DNA from: Tepidisphaeraceae bacterium
GTDB taxonomy: Bacteria; Planctomycetota; Phycisphaerae; Tepidisphaerales; Tepidisphaeraceae
Assembly: GCA_035998445.1 (NCBI GenBank)
Contig: DASYHQ010000013.1
Location: 186,001-250,000 of the forward strand
Length of the DNA stretch: 64,000 bases
Direction: 5' to 3'
Position 1 is the first letter of the stretch; the number at the start of each line of letters is the position of its first letter. Of the stretch, positions 1 through 8,181 are shown piece after piece. The notes beneath the pieces were generated by a model. It saw only the letters and a list, made by a program, of their open reading frames with translations. It had not been told where the DNA came from and did not search any database. A program made the translations under genes and the position numbers.

Positions 1-2
1 AC

Positions 3-527
3 GTCATCAGCAACTTGTTCGGCCCAATCAAGTCGCTCGTGGCCTATGGCAACGTCGACATCGATCAACGCCGCAGCGAAGACGGCAAGCCCTTCAAGGC
101 CACCGCCGACGATTCGGCTTACGCGATATTCCTGCTGGAAGATGGCACCGTCTGTCAGTTCAACAGCAGCTGGTGCACCCGCGTTCGCCGGGACGATTTA
201 CTGACCGTGCAGGTCGACGGCATCAAGGGCACCGCCGTCGCCGGCCTGCGCGAGTGCTACGTGCAGGGCGCCGCCGAGACGCCAAAGCCCGTTTGGAACC
301 CCGACATCCCGCAGCCGATCGACTTCTACAAGGGTTGGCAGCCGGTGCCGAACAACATCAACTACGACAACGCGTTCAAGATCCAGTGGGAAATGTTCCT
401 GCGCCACGTCGCGCTCGACGAGCCGTTCCGCTACACCCTGCGCGAAGGCGCCAAGGGCGTGCAGCTGGCCGAGCTGGGCATGCAAAGCTGGAAGGAAAAA
501 CGCTGGATCGACGTGCCGGCGATGTGA
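3..527 (+). CDS. Gfo/Idh/MocA family oxidoreductase, C-terminal part (cut by window edge)
   Basis: The reading frame is already open at the left edge, so only the last 174 residues are present. They look like the C-terminal beta-sheet substrate domain of Gfo/Idh/MocA dehydrogenases: a strand with AIFLLEDGTVCQFNSSW, a motif assigning a sequence to a sub-branch (DGIKGTA), and the usual closing helix GAKGVQLAELGMQSW. Family members oxidise or reduce sugars and cyclitols with NAD(P); the Rossmann half is outside the window. The stop TGA overlaps the next start (ATGTGATG), so it is translationally coupled to the following gene. Context is a pectin/uronate operon, which suggests a sugar-acid or deoxysugar substrate; that part is inference. 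Confidence 0.8.
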   Translation, partial: VISNLFGPIKSLVAYGNVDIDQRRSEDGKPFKATADDSAYAIFLLEDGTVCQFNSSWCTRVRRDDLLTVQVDGIKGTAVAGLRECYVQGAAETPKPVWNPDIPQPIDFYKGWQPVPNNINYDNAFKIQWEMFLRHVALDEPFRYTLREGAKGVQLAELGMQSWKEKRWIDVPAM

Positions 528-1561
528 TGCGGGAGGCGCGCGTGCTGGAACGGATTGACATTGATGACCTGGTCGGCCGCGCGCTGGAAACGGTCGCGCA
601 GTGCCAGCTGGATGCGCCCGGCCGCTACAAGCGGTACGCCACGGCGCCCGCTGACGGGCGGGACGACCAGCTGAACGAGTACGGCGTGGCCGATGCGGCC
701 AACCTGCTGTACACGCTGGGTCATTTTCCGCAGCAGGATGACGATGCGACCCGGCGCGGCTTCGTCAGCACGATACGCGAATTGCAGAACGCGGAAACGG
801 GGCTGTGGCACGAGGCGACGCACCACGATTACCACTGCACGGCCCATTGCATCGCGGCGCTGGAACTGTTCAACGCGCAGCCATTGCACAAGCTGACGTC
901 GCTTGGATGCTACGGCACGCCCGAGGGCATCCGTGGGCTGTTGGACGGACTGAGTTGGGTCGACGCGCCGTGGCGGGAATCGCATAAGAGCGCCGGCGTG
1001 TTTGCATCGCTCCTGATCTGCGATCCACAGAACACGGCCATGCGCGATGCCTACTTCGACTGGCTCGCGCAACAGTGGGACCCGCAAACGGGACTGCTGC
1101 GCCGCGACTGCCTGCCCGGGCAGGCCGAGGGATCGCGGCCGTTGCATGAGCACATGGCTGGCACGTTCCATTACCTGTTCAACACGGAAGCCGATCACCG
1201 CCCGCTCCCGCACGCGGCCGCATTGGTCGACACGTGCTTGGAATGGCACCGCACCGGCCAAGCCGCCCAGTTCGCGCGGTCCGGCGGCTTCATCTTCATC
1301 GATTGGGTCTACTGCCTCACCCGTGCCGTCCGCCATAGCGGACACCGATTCATCGAAGCGCGGGCAGCGCTTGCAGAGGCGGCACGCGTGCACTTTGATC
1401 TGCTTCGGTCGATCGACCTAACCCAGCACCATGCGTGGACCGACCTGCACATGCTGTTCGGCTGGACGTGCGCGTGGGCAGAACTGCAAGCTGCGCTGCC
1501 GGGAATCATCCGCACGCAGCGTCCGTTGCGGTTGGTGCTGGACCGTCGACCGTTCATCTAA
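527..1561 (+). CDS. Hypothetical protein, alpha/alpha-toroid-like
   Basis: A 344-residue protein starting at the ATG that overlaps the stop of the previous gene; the frame is open far upstream, but an earlier start would bury the oxidoreductase gene. I do not recognise a named family. Repeated helix pairs with turns such as NAETGLW and DPQTGLL, and a His-rich patch (HHDYHCTAHC), resemble alpha/alpha-toroid proteins (terpene-cyclase/prenyltransferase-like or uronyl-hydrolase-like folds). No signal peptide is visible, so it is probably cytoplasmic. Its place between a sugar oxidoreductase and a sugar isomerase suggests a role in carbohydrate turnover, unproven. Confidence 0.75.
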   Translation: MREARVLERIDIDDLVGRALETVAQCQLDAPGRYKRYATAPADGRDDQLNEYGVADAANLLYTLGHFPQQDDDATRRGFVSTIRELQNAETGLWHEATHHDYHCTAHCIAALELFNAQPLHKLTSLGCYGTPEGIRGLLDGLSWVDAPWRESHKSAGVFASLLICDPQNTAMRDAYFDWLAQQWDPQTGLLRRDCLPGQAEGSRPLHEHMAGTFHYLFNTEADHRPLPHAAALVDTCLEWHRTGQAAQFARSGGFIFIDWVYCLTRAVRHSGHRFIEARAALAEAARVHFDLLRSIDLTQHHAWTDLHMLFGWTCAWAELQAALPGIIRTQRPLRLVLDRRPFI

Positions 1562-1575
1562 CAGAGATCGCATTT

Positions 1576-2394
1576 ATGCCGGACCTGAAAACCTGTGCCA
1601 TTCATACGATGACCCACAAGCCCTGGTCGCTCGCCGAGTGCTGCGAGCGCTACGCGGCAGCGGACATCGGTGGCATCAGCGTGTGGCGGAACGTGATAGA
1701 ACCGATCGGCATCGCCGAGGCGGCGCGGATCGTCCGGTCATCGGGACTGAAGGTTCCCGCACTCGTACGCGGCGGATTCTTCGCAGCGAACGAAGCGACA
1801 AAGCGGTCGGCGGCGATTGACGACAACAAGCGCTGCATCGACGAGGCGGCCGCCATCGGCGCTGAGATGGTCGTGCTGGTGGTGGGCGCGGTGGTCGGCA
1901 TGCCGCTCGCCGACGCCCGCCGGCAGGTCGCCGAAGGCATCGGCAAGTGCATCGACTACGCGGCCTCCAACAATGTAAAACTGGCGATCGAGCCGCTTCA
2001 CCCGATGTACGCCGCCGACCGGTCGTGCATTAACCGAATGAAGGAGGCGCGCCTGGTCTGCGAGCAGCTGCAATCCAAGTGGGTCGGCATCGCCTGCGAC
2101 GTGTATCACGTCTGGTGGGACCCGGACCTGCAGGATGAAATTCAGTTGGCGGGCCAGCAGGGCACGCTCTTCGGCTTCCACGTCTGCGACTGGCGCCCGA
2201 ACACGCGCGACCTGCTGAACGATCGTGGACTGATGGGCGAGGGTGCGATCGACATCAAGACGATCCGCGGCTGGGTGGAAGCCACCGGCTTCCGCGGGTT
2301 CAATGAAGTTGAAATCTTCTCGACCGAACGCTGGGCTGGGGATCAGGATGAGTATCTGAAGCAGATCGTTGAGGCGTACACGACGCACGTCTAA
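1576..2394 (+). CDS. Sugar phosphate isomerase/epimerase (xylose isomerase-like TIM barrel)
   Basis: 272 residues from the ATG 14 bases after the previous stop. It has the AP endonuclease 2/xylose isomerase-like TIM-barrel layout: strand-end acidic and His residues in LAIEPLHPMYA (metal-binding Glu), GIACDVYHVWWDP (metal-binding Asp and His), LFGFHVCDWRP and the closing FNEVEIFS Glu. Such enzymes isomerise or epimerise ketoses or inositol derivatives using a divalent metal. It is in tandem with the two genes upstream and is probably co-transcribed with them. The exact substrate cannot be told from sequence. Confidence 0.82.
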   Translation: MPDLKTCAIHTMTHKPWSLAECCERYAAADIGGISVWRNVIEPIGIAEAARIVRSSGLKVPALVRGGFFAANEATKRSAAIDDNKRCIDEAAAIGAEMVVLVVGAVVGMPLADARRQVAEGIGKCIDYAASNNVKLAIEPLHPMYAADRSCINRMKEARLVCEQLQSKWVGIACDVYHVWWDPDLQDEIQLAGQQGTLFGFHVCDWRPNTRDLLNDRGLMGEGAIDIKTIRGWVEATGFRGFNEVEIFSTERWAGDQDEYLKQIVEAYTTHV

Positions 2395-2402
2395 TTTACC
2401 CT

Positions 2403-2490
2403 GTAGTGGCGACGCCTGCGTCGCGGTTGATGCGCAGCATGGAGATGGCCGGTGAAATGATTGCGGCTTCGCCGCAGGCGTCGCCACTAC
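2403..2490. repeat. Inverted repeat, 18-bp perfect arms
   Basis: GTAGTGGCGACGCCTGCG at 2403-2420 is perfectly repeated in inverted orientation at 2473-2490. The 52 bases between hold no gene. It sits in the gap between the isomerase and the uronyl hydrolase. This looks like a REP/MITE-type hairpin, one of several distinct hairpin families in this window. Confidence 0.8.
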
Positions 2491-2516
2491 GATTTGCAAT
2501 GAGGCCGAACGTAATC

Positions 2517-3935
2517 ATGAAAAACAACAACGCACTTACACCTGCAGATCTCAAGCCCGCCCTCACCCGCCTATTCGAGATTGCCGGCAAGAAGGCGCGC
2601 CTGCTCGACAACGCCTGGGACCCGAAGAACGGCACGCCGGTCTTCACGGTCGACGGCAAGTACACGACGCGCGGCTGGACGGAGTGGACGCAGGGCTTCC
2701 AGTACGGTTGGCCGATCCTGGTCTACGACGTCACCGGTGAGAAGGCGATGTTGGAGTTGGGCCGGAGCAACACGCTGAAGCTTATGGCGCCGCACGTCAC
2801 GCACATCGGCGTGCATGATCATGGGTTCAACAACCTCTCGACCTACGGCAACCTTCGCCGGCTGATGTTGGAGGGCCGCATCGAGCGCAACGAGTGGGAA
2901 CTGAACTTCTACGAGATGGCGATCAAGGTCAGCGGCGCCGTGCAGGCGGCACGCTGGAGCGGCACGCATCCCGTACCGTCGTCGAAGTACACCGCCGGCG
3001 GGGCGGCGCTGGGATACGTCTACTCGTTCAACGGTCCGCATTCGTTGTTCGTCGACACGATGCGCACGATCCGCATCCTCGGCGTGGCGTGGCAGCTCGG
3101 GCACAAGCTGATGCACGAGAACGACAAGGCCGCCGACCTGCTGAAGCGCAGCGTGCTGCACGGGCTGACGACCAGCCAGTACGTGCTGTTCCACGGCGAA
3201 GGCAAGCACACCTACGACGTGCGCGGCCGCACGGCCCACGAGGCCGTCTTTAACCGCAACGATGGCAACTTCCGCAACCGCAGCACGCAGCAGGGTTACT
3301 CGCCGTTCAGCACGTGGACGCGCGGTCTGGCCTGGGCGATGCTGGGATATGCCGAGGAACTCGAGTTCTTCGCGTCGATCGACGATGCGACGTTCAAGGC
3401 GTCGGTCGGGTTGGACAAAGCGGCGGTCGTGAAGGTGTACGAGGCCGCGGCCAAGGCGACCTGCGACCATTACATCAACGACTGTGCCGCGGCCGACGGC
3501 ATCACGTACTGGGATGACGGTGCTCCGAACCTGCACAAGCTTGGCGACTGGCAGTCGCGCGTCGCTGAGCCGTACAACGACTTCGAGCCGGTCGATTCAT
3601 CCGCCAGTGCGATCGGCGCGCAGGGCCTGTTGCGCCTGGGCAAGTATCTCGGTGGTGGCGCGGGTCATGCATACACGAAGGCGGGCCTCACCGTCGCCAA
3701 GACGTTGCTGTCGGACGCATACCTGTCGACGAAGGACACGCACCAGGGCTTGCTGCTGCATTCGATCTACCACCGCCCGAACGGCTGGGACCACGTGCCC
3801 GCCGGCAGCAAGATCCCGGCCGGTGAGTCGAGCATGTGGGGCGACTATCACCTGCTGGAGTTGGGCGTCTACCTGCATCGCATGAATGAGACCGAACAGC
3901 CGTACCTGACGTTCTTCGATCCGAAGAAGGCGTAG
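2517..3935 (+). CDS. Glycoside hydrolase family 88-like unsaturated uronyl hydrolase
   Basis: 472 residues from ATG 2517; an in-frame ATG at 2499 is an alternative, and anything earlier runs into the hairpin repeat. The (alpha/alpha)6 hydrolase signature is clear: the catalytic-pocket segments GVHDHGF and GYSPFSTWTRGLAWAMLGYAE, and DDGAPNLHKLGDWQSR late in the protein. GH88/GH105 enzymes hydrate the double bond of unsaturated uronic acids left by pectin or glycosaminoglycan lyases, releasing 5-keto-4-deoxyuronate. No signal peptide is seen, so it acts on imported oligosaccharides. The KDG kinase and KDPG aldolase downstream complete the route to pyruvate and glyceraldehyde-3-phosphate. Confidence 0.85.
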   Translation: MKNNNALTPADLKPALTRLFEIAGKKARLLDNAWDPKNGTPVFTVDGKYTTRGWTEWTQGFQYGWPILVYDVTGEKAMLELGRSNTLKLMAPHVTHIGVHDHGFNNLSTYGNLRRLMLEGRIERNEWELNFYEMAIKVSGAVQAARWSGTHPVPSSKYTAGGAALGYVYSFNGPHSLFVDTMRTIRILGVAWQLGHKLMHENDKAADLLKRSVLHGLTTSQYVLFHGEGKHTYDVRGRTAHEAVFNRNDGNFRNRSTQQGYSPFSTWTRGLAWAMLGYAEELEFFASIDDATFKASVGLDKAAVVKVYEAAAKATCDHYINDCAAADGITYWDDGAPNLHKLGDWQSRVAEPYNDFEPVDSSASAIGAQGLLRLGKYLGGGAGHAYTKAGLTVAKTLLSDAYLSTKDTHQGLLLHSIYHRPNGWDHVPAGSKIPAGESSMWGDYHLLELGVYLHRMNETEQPYLTFFDPKKA

Positions 3936-3946
3936 ACATTTTATAC

Positions 3947-4025
3947 GTCATCCTGAGGTACTCCGAAGGATCTCTTTCTTCCCGAAGCGAATACGGGGAG
4001 ATCCTTCGGAGTACCTCAGGATGAC
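3947..4025. repeat. Inverted repeat with 27-bp perfect arms (GTCATCCTGAGG family)
   Basis: The arms 3947-3973 and 3999-4025 are perfect reverse complements separated by 25 bases. The arm begins GTCATCCTGAGGTACTCC. Looser relatives lie at 39470-39572 and 43200-43305. It lies just after the uronyl hydrolase stop, has no T-run, and is more likely a dispersed hairpin element (possibly stabilising the upstream mRNA) than an intrinsic terminator. Confidence 0.9.
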
Positions 4026-4064
4026 AGACGCTGTGAATGAGACATCTGAAAGAATCGAGAATCT

Positions 4065-4847
4065 ATGCCTTCCAACAAACGAGTAGCCCTCATCACTGGC
4101 GGTAGCCGAGGCATTGGTTTCGGCGTGGCGATGAAGCTCGCCGAAAGCGGGTTCGACGTTGCCATCAACGGTCGGCGCGATGCGAGTGATGTCGCCGATG
4201 CGATCGCGGTGTTAGAGAAGACCGGCGCGGTGGTGCTCTACTGCCAGGCCGACGTCGCCAGCCGGGCAGATCACGAGACGATGCTGGCCGCCATCCGCGC
4301 GCGATTCGGCCGGCTCGACGTGCTGGTGAACAACGCGGGCGTCGCGCCGAGCGTGCGGGCGGACATCCTGGAGGCGGGGGAGGAAAGCTTCGATCGTCTG
4401 ATCTCGATCAATCTGCGCGGCCCTTACTTCCTCACGCAGGCGGCCGCGAAGTGGATGGTCGAGCAACAGGCGGCGAGCCCGAGCAGCTTCCGCGGTTGCA
4501 TCGTCAACGTTAGTTCTGTGAGCGCCACCGTCGTCAGCATCAACCGTGGCGACTACTGCATCAGCAAGGCCGGCGTCGCCATGGCGACCCAGTTGTGGGC
4601 GGCGCGGTTGGCCGAGCACAACATTGATGTGTACGAGGTTCGCCCCGGCGTGATCGCGACCGACATGACGGCCGGCGTAACTGAAAAGTACGACAAGCTG
4701 ATCGCCAACGGCCTGACCGTTGAAAAGCGATGGGGCAAACCCGACGATGTCGGCAAGGCCGTCGCCATGCTGGCTCGCGGCGAACTGCCGTACGCCACGG
4801 GCCAAGTGCTGAACGTCGACGGTGGCATGACGCTGCAGCGGCTTTAA
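4065..4847 (+). CDS. SDR family oxidoreductase, possibly KduD-like
   Basis: 260-residue classical short-chain dehydrogenase: nucleotide-binding GGSRGIGFG near residue 12, NNAG motif near residue 90, catalytic Ser in NVSSVSA and Tyr-x-x-x-Lys in YCISKAG, and the C-terminal GQVLNVDGGMT. It sits between the GH88-like hydrolase and the KDPG aldolase. In known pectin pathways an SDR (KduD) reduces 2,5-diketo-3-deoxygluconate to KDG, so that role is plausible here; a 3-oxoacyl-ACP reductase annotation would be the generic alternative. Cytoplasmic, NAD(P)-dependent by family. Confidence 0.85.
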   Translation: MPSNKRVALITGGSRGIGFGVAMKLAESGFDVAINGRRDASDVADAIAVLEKTGAVVLYCQADVASRADHETMLAAIRARFGRLDVLVNNAGVAPSVRADILEAGEESFDRLISINLRGPYFLTQAAAKWMVEQQAASPSSFRGCIVNVSSVSATVVSINRGDYCISKAGVAMATQLWAARLAEHNIDVYEVRPGVIATDMTAGVTEKYDKLIANGLTVEKRWGKPDDVGKAVAMLARGELPYATGQVLNVDGGMTLQRL

Positions 4848-4892
4848 GTGTGGGAATCGGTTGAAACCGATCACGTGAAAAATGAGGGAATC

Positions 4893-5528
4893 ATGAGTGA
4901 CATCCTCTCTCAGATCGCTGCCAATCGTTTGATGCCCGTGATCGCTCTGGACGACACCGACGACGCCGCTCCGCTGGGCGATGCATTGATCGCCGGCGGT
5001 CTGCCCGTCGCCGAGATCACGTTTCGCACCGCCGCCGCGGAGGCATCTATTCGGACGATGTCGAAGATGCCGGGCATGCTGGTGGGCGCGGGAACGGTTC
5101 TGGATGTGGACACAGTGAAGCGGGCCGTCGATGCCGGCGCAAAGTTTATGGTGTCGCCCGGGTTCAGCAGCAAGGTGGTCAGCTACTGCGTCGACAATAA
5201 CATCCCGATCACGCCGGGCACGGTAACGCCGACCGATATTCAGGCGGCCATCGAGCACGGCATCACGACCGTGAAATTCTTTCCCGCTGAAACGTTCGGC
5301 GGCATCAAGGCGATCAAGACGCTCGCGGCGCCGTTCGGACAGATTCGCTTTATCCCGACCGGTGGCATCACCGAGAAGCAGTTGCTCGACTACCTCGGCT
5401 TCAAGCCGGTGCTGGCCGTCGGTGGCAGTTGGTTTGTGACGAAGGACTTGATCAGCGCCAAGAAGTTCGACGAGATCACCCGCCTTACGTCGCAGGCGGT
5501 GAAGGTTGCCAAGGAAGCTCGACCATGA
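4893..5528 (+). CDS. eda: Bifunctional 4-hydroxy-2-oxoglutarate / KDPG aldolase
   Basis: 211 residues from the ATG after GAGGGAATC. The class I aldolase features are all present: catalytic Glu in GLPVAEITFRT, GAGTVLDVDTVKRAVDAGAKF, the Schiff-base Lys in TTVKFFPAE, and the phosphate-binding FIPTGGI. It splits 2-keto-3-deoxy-6-phosphogluconate into pyruvate and glyceraldehyde-3-phosphate in the cytoplasm. The frame is open back to 4848, but a start there would lack the spacing and add unrelated residues. Its stop overlaps the kinase start (ATGA), so the two final steps of the pathway are translationally coupled. Confidence 0.93.
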   Translation: MSDILSQIAANRLMPVIALDDTDDAAPLGDALIAGGLPVAEITFRTAAAEASIRTMSKMPGMLVGAGTVLDVDTVKRAVDAGAKFMVSPGFSSKVVSYCVDNNIPITPGTVTPTDIQAAIEHGITTVKFFPAETFGGIKAIKTLAAPFGQIRFIPTGGITEKQLLDYLGFKPVLAVGGSWFVTKDLISAKKFDEITRLTSQAVKVAKEARP

Positions 5529-6604
5529 ACATCAAATCCAAAGAGTCCTGCAAGTACGACCTGATCGCGCTCGGCGAGTGCATGATCCGTTTGTCGCCAC
5601 CCGGACACGGGCGGGTTGAGTTTTCACCCACCCTCGAGGTGTGGGTGGGGGGCGGCGAATATAACGTGGCGTATGCGCTGGCGCGGCTGGGTTTGCGCAC
5701 CGGTTGGATCGGTGGATTAAACACATCGCCGATGGGAAAGATCGTTCTGAACCACGGCCGATCGGTGGGCATGGACATGACCCACGCCGTCATGCGCAAG
5801 TATGACGGTTACGGTAAAATAGACCGAATTGGCCTCAATTTCACCGAAGTAGGTCACGGCAAGCGCGCCAGCACGACGCTCTACGATCGCGGCCATAGCG
5901 CCACTGCCGGCATCAAGCCGGGTGAGATCAACTGGAAGAAGCTGTTCCACGAGGACGGCGTGCGCTGGCTGCACACCGGAGGCATCTTCGCCGCGTTGTC
6001 GGCCGACACGCGCGCGGTGGTCGTCGAGGCGGTGAAGGCGGCGCACGAGGCGGGCACAATTGTCAGTTACGACCTGAACTTTCGCAGCAAGCTGTGGAGC
6101 AGCAAGGAAGCGATCGCGACGACCAAGCCGCTCGTGCCCTACATCGACTGTTTGATCGGCAACGAGGAAGACTTCGAGAAGGTGCTCGGCTACCACGCCG
6201 AGGGGGTGGACATCGAAAAGAACGAGCTCGACACCGGCGCGTTCAAGCAGATGGTCGAACACGTCGTGAAGGACTTCCCGAACGTGAAGATCGTCGGCAC
6301 CACGCTGCGCGGCGTGAAGACGGCGCTCATCAACGACTGGTCCGCCATCATGTGGGCCGATGGCAAGTTCTACGACGGCCTGAGCTTCCCCGATCTTGAG
6401 ATTGAGGATCGCGTGGGTGGTGGTGACGGTTTCGCCAGTGGCTTCACCTATGGCTTCCTGACGGGGCAGGAGCCGCAGCAGTGCGTCAACCTGGGTGTCG
6501 CCCACGGCGCGATGCTCATGAGCACGCGCGGCGACACAAGCCAGATCGAGCTGGACGACCTCCTTCACGTCGCCGGGGGTGGCAGCGCTCGCATCAAGCG
6601 ATAA
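5525..6604 (+). CDS. kdgK: 2-keto-3-deoxygluconate kinase (PfkB family)
   Basis: 359 residues, starting in the ATGA overlap with eda. PfkB/ribokinase hallmarks: N-terminal LIALGECMIRLSPPG, the VGGGEYNVAYALARLGLRTG sugar-binding segment, and the C-terminal ATP/anion-hole motif DRVGGGDGFASGF with the catalytic Asp. It phosphorylates KDG to KDPG for the adjacent aldolase. The motif has GGGD where the family consensus is usually GAGD, a common variant. Placement directly after eda makes KDG the most likely substrate rather than fructose or ribose. Confidence 0.88.
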   Translation: MNIKSKESCKYDLIALGECMIRLSPPGHGRVEFSPTLEVWVGGGEYNVAYALARLGLRTGWIGGLNTSPMGKIVLNHGRSVGMDMTHAVMRKYDGYGKIDRIGLNFTEVGHGKRASTTLYDRGHSATAGIKPGEINWKKLFHEDGVRWLHTGGIFAALSADTRAVVVEAVKAAHEAGTIVSYDLNFRSKLWSSKEAIATTKPLVPYIDCLIGNEEDFEKVLGYHAEGVDIEKNELDTGAFKQMVEHVVKDFPNVKIVGTTLRGVKTALINDWSAIMWADGKFYDGLSFPDLEIEDRVGGGDGFASGFTYGFLTGQEPQQCVNLGVAHGAMLMSTRGDTSQIELDDLLHVAGGGSARIKR

Positions 6605-6668
6605 AGTGTTCGTCGCACCGGGCGAAAATGTGCTGCCCGGTCGGTTGAACGATCGCAGGAGATCACCG

Positions 6669-7988
6669 ATGCGCGCCCTGAAGGTCAGCGACAACAAGCG
6701 TTTCCTCACGTACGCCGACGGCAAGCCGTTCTTCTACCTGGCCGACACCGCGTGGGAACTATTCCATCGGCTCGACCGCGCGCAGACGCTGCGCTACCTC
6801 ACCGATCGCGCCGCAAAGGGGTTCACAGTCATTCAAGCCGTCGTGCTGGCCGAGATCGACGGGCTGAACACGCCGAACATGCAGGGCCACCGGCCGTTGC
6901 ACGACAACGACCCGACGCGTCTAGATGAGGCCTACTTTGCGGACGTGGATTGGGTGGTCGATACCGCGGCGTCGCTTGGGCTGTACATCGGCATGCTGCC
7001 CACCTGGGGCGACAAGTGGAACAAGAAGTGGGGCATCGGCCCGGAGATCTTCACGCCCGACAACGCCTACACGTTCGGCCTTTGGCTCGGCCGGCGCTAC
7101 CGCGACAAGCCCATCATCTGGATCACCGGTGGCGACCGCCCAGTGGAAACGGACCTGCATCGGGAAATCGTCACGCGCATGGCAAATGGCCTGCGTGACG
7201 GCGACGGGGGCCGCAACCTGGTCTCGTTTCACCCGACGGGTGGCCGCGCGTCGAGCGAGGTGTTTCATGCGGAGCCGTGGCTCGACTTCAACATGTGGCA
7301 GAGCGGCCACGGGCGCAATGCGGCCAATTACGAGAAGATCAGTTCGGACTACGACCGTCGCGATCCGGTAAAGCCCGTGCTGGACGCCGAACCGGGCTAC
7401 GAGGATCACCCATCCGCGTTCAAGCTCGACAACGGTTATCTGGACCAGTACGACGTACGGAAAAGCCTCTACTGGTCGCTGTTCGCCGGCGCGTGTGGGT
7501 ACACGTACGGGTGCCACCCGATATGGCAATTCTGGCAGTCCGGCCGCGAACCCAGGGGTTATTGCCGCACGCACTGGGAAGACGCGTTGCACCTGCCTGG
7601 CAGCGGCCAGATGCGGCACGCACGGGCGCTGTTGGAATCGCGACCGTTCCTGTCGCGCGTGCCGGATCAGTCGCTGATCGTGTCGGAACAACGGGAGGGC
7701 TCGCACCACCAGCAGGCCACGCTCGATGCGAAAGGTCGTTACGCGATGATCTACTGCCCGTACTATGATCATCCGACGATCGACTTGGCCAAGCTGTCGA
7801 ATCGCGATCCCGTCGCGTACTGGTTCGACCCGCGCACCGGCACCGCTGCGACCACCTCACCCATCAAGCGTCAGGGCAATCACGCGACATACCCGACCCC
7901 GTATGGTGGGCCGGACTGGGTGCTGGTGTTGGATGATCCCGCCTGCAACTTCCCCCGGCCCGGCGCGGCGGTGACGGAGATCTTATAG
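6669..7988 (+). CDS. Apiosidase-like glycoside hydrolase (DUF4038/GH140-like)
   Basis: 439 residues from the ATG preceded by AGGAGA at 6657-6662; the longer open frame overlaps kdgK. The TIM-barrel start GKPFFYLADTAWELFHRL, AKGFTVIQAVVLAEIDG, the WGDKWNKKWGIG segment, and PIIWITGGDRP match the DUF4038 family, whose characterised member removes apiose from rhamnogalacturonan II (GH140). A C-terminal beta domain (residues about 360-439, AYWFDPRTGTA) is typical. No export signal is visible. With GH88, eda and kdgK it points to breakdown of complex pectin side chains. Confidence 0.82.
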   Translation: MRALKVSDNKRFLTYADGKPFFYLADTAWELFHRLDRAQTLRYLTDRAAKGFTVIQAVVLAEIDGLNTPNMQGHRPLHDNDPTRLDEAYFADVDWVVDTAASLGLYIGMLPTWGDKWNKKWGIGPEIFTPDNAYTFGLWLGRRYRDKPIIWITGGDRPVETDLHREIVTRMANGLRDGDGGRNLVSFHPTGGRASSEVFHAEPWLDFNMWQSGHGRNAANYEKISSDYDRRDPVKPVLDAEPGYEDHPSAFKLDNGYLDQYDVRKSLYWSLFAGACGYTYGCHPIWQFWQSGREPRGYCRTHWEDALHLPGSGQMRHARALLESRPFLSRVPDQSLIVSEQREGSHHQQATLDAKGRYAMIYCPYYDHPTIDLAKLSNRDPVAYWFDPRTGTAATTSPIKRQGNHATYPTPYGGPDWVLVLDDPACNFPRPGAAVTEIL

Positions 7989-8110
7989 CGCGCATAAGAC
8001 GAATATTGTGCGGCGAGACCGATTGCACGCAACAGGTCCCTCCGCTGGCGAAACTTCGCACAAGCGCCAAAAAGTGCCAAACTGTCGTATTTCGCGAGGG
8101 TATTTTCACC

Positions 8111-8129
8111 CTATTTCAGCCAGAAATAG
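8111..8129. promoter_or_regulatory. Palindrome upstream of iclR-type gene, candidate operator
   Basis: CTATTTC (8111-8117) and GAAATAG (8123-8129) form a perfect 7-bp inverted repeat around AGCCA. It is 18 bases upstream of the -35 hexamer of the IclR-family gene. Short AT-rich palindromes of this size fit an IclR dimer, so autoregulation or control of the pectin operon is possible; this is inference. Confidence 0.45.
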
Positions 8130-8147
8130 CGTATTTTGATCCACTTC

Positions 8148-8176
8148 TTGACAGCAGCAGTTATGATGCTATTATA
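8148..8176 (+). promoter_or_regulatory. Sigma-70-type promoter placing the transcript start at the ATG
   Basis: A perfect -35 TTGACA at 8148-8153, a 17-base spacer, and ATTATA at 8171-8176 (or TATTAT at 8170-8175, spacer 16). A transcript starting 6-8 bases downstream would begin at about 8182-8184, exactly at the ATG of the IclR-family gene, so its mRNA would be leaderless. Confidence 0.7.
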
Positions 8177-8181
8177 GCACC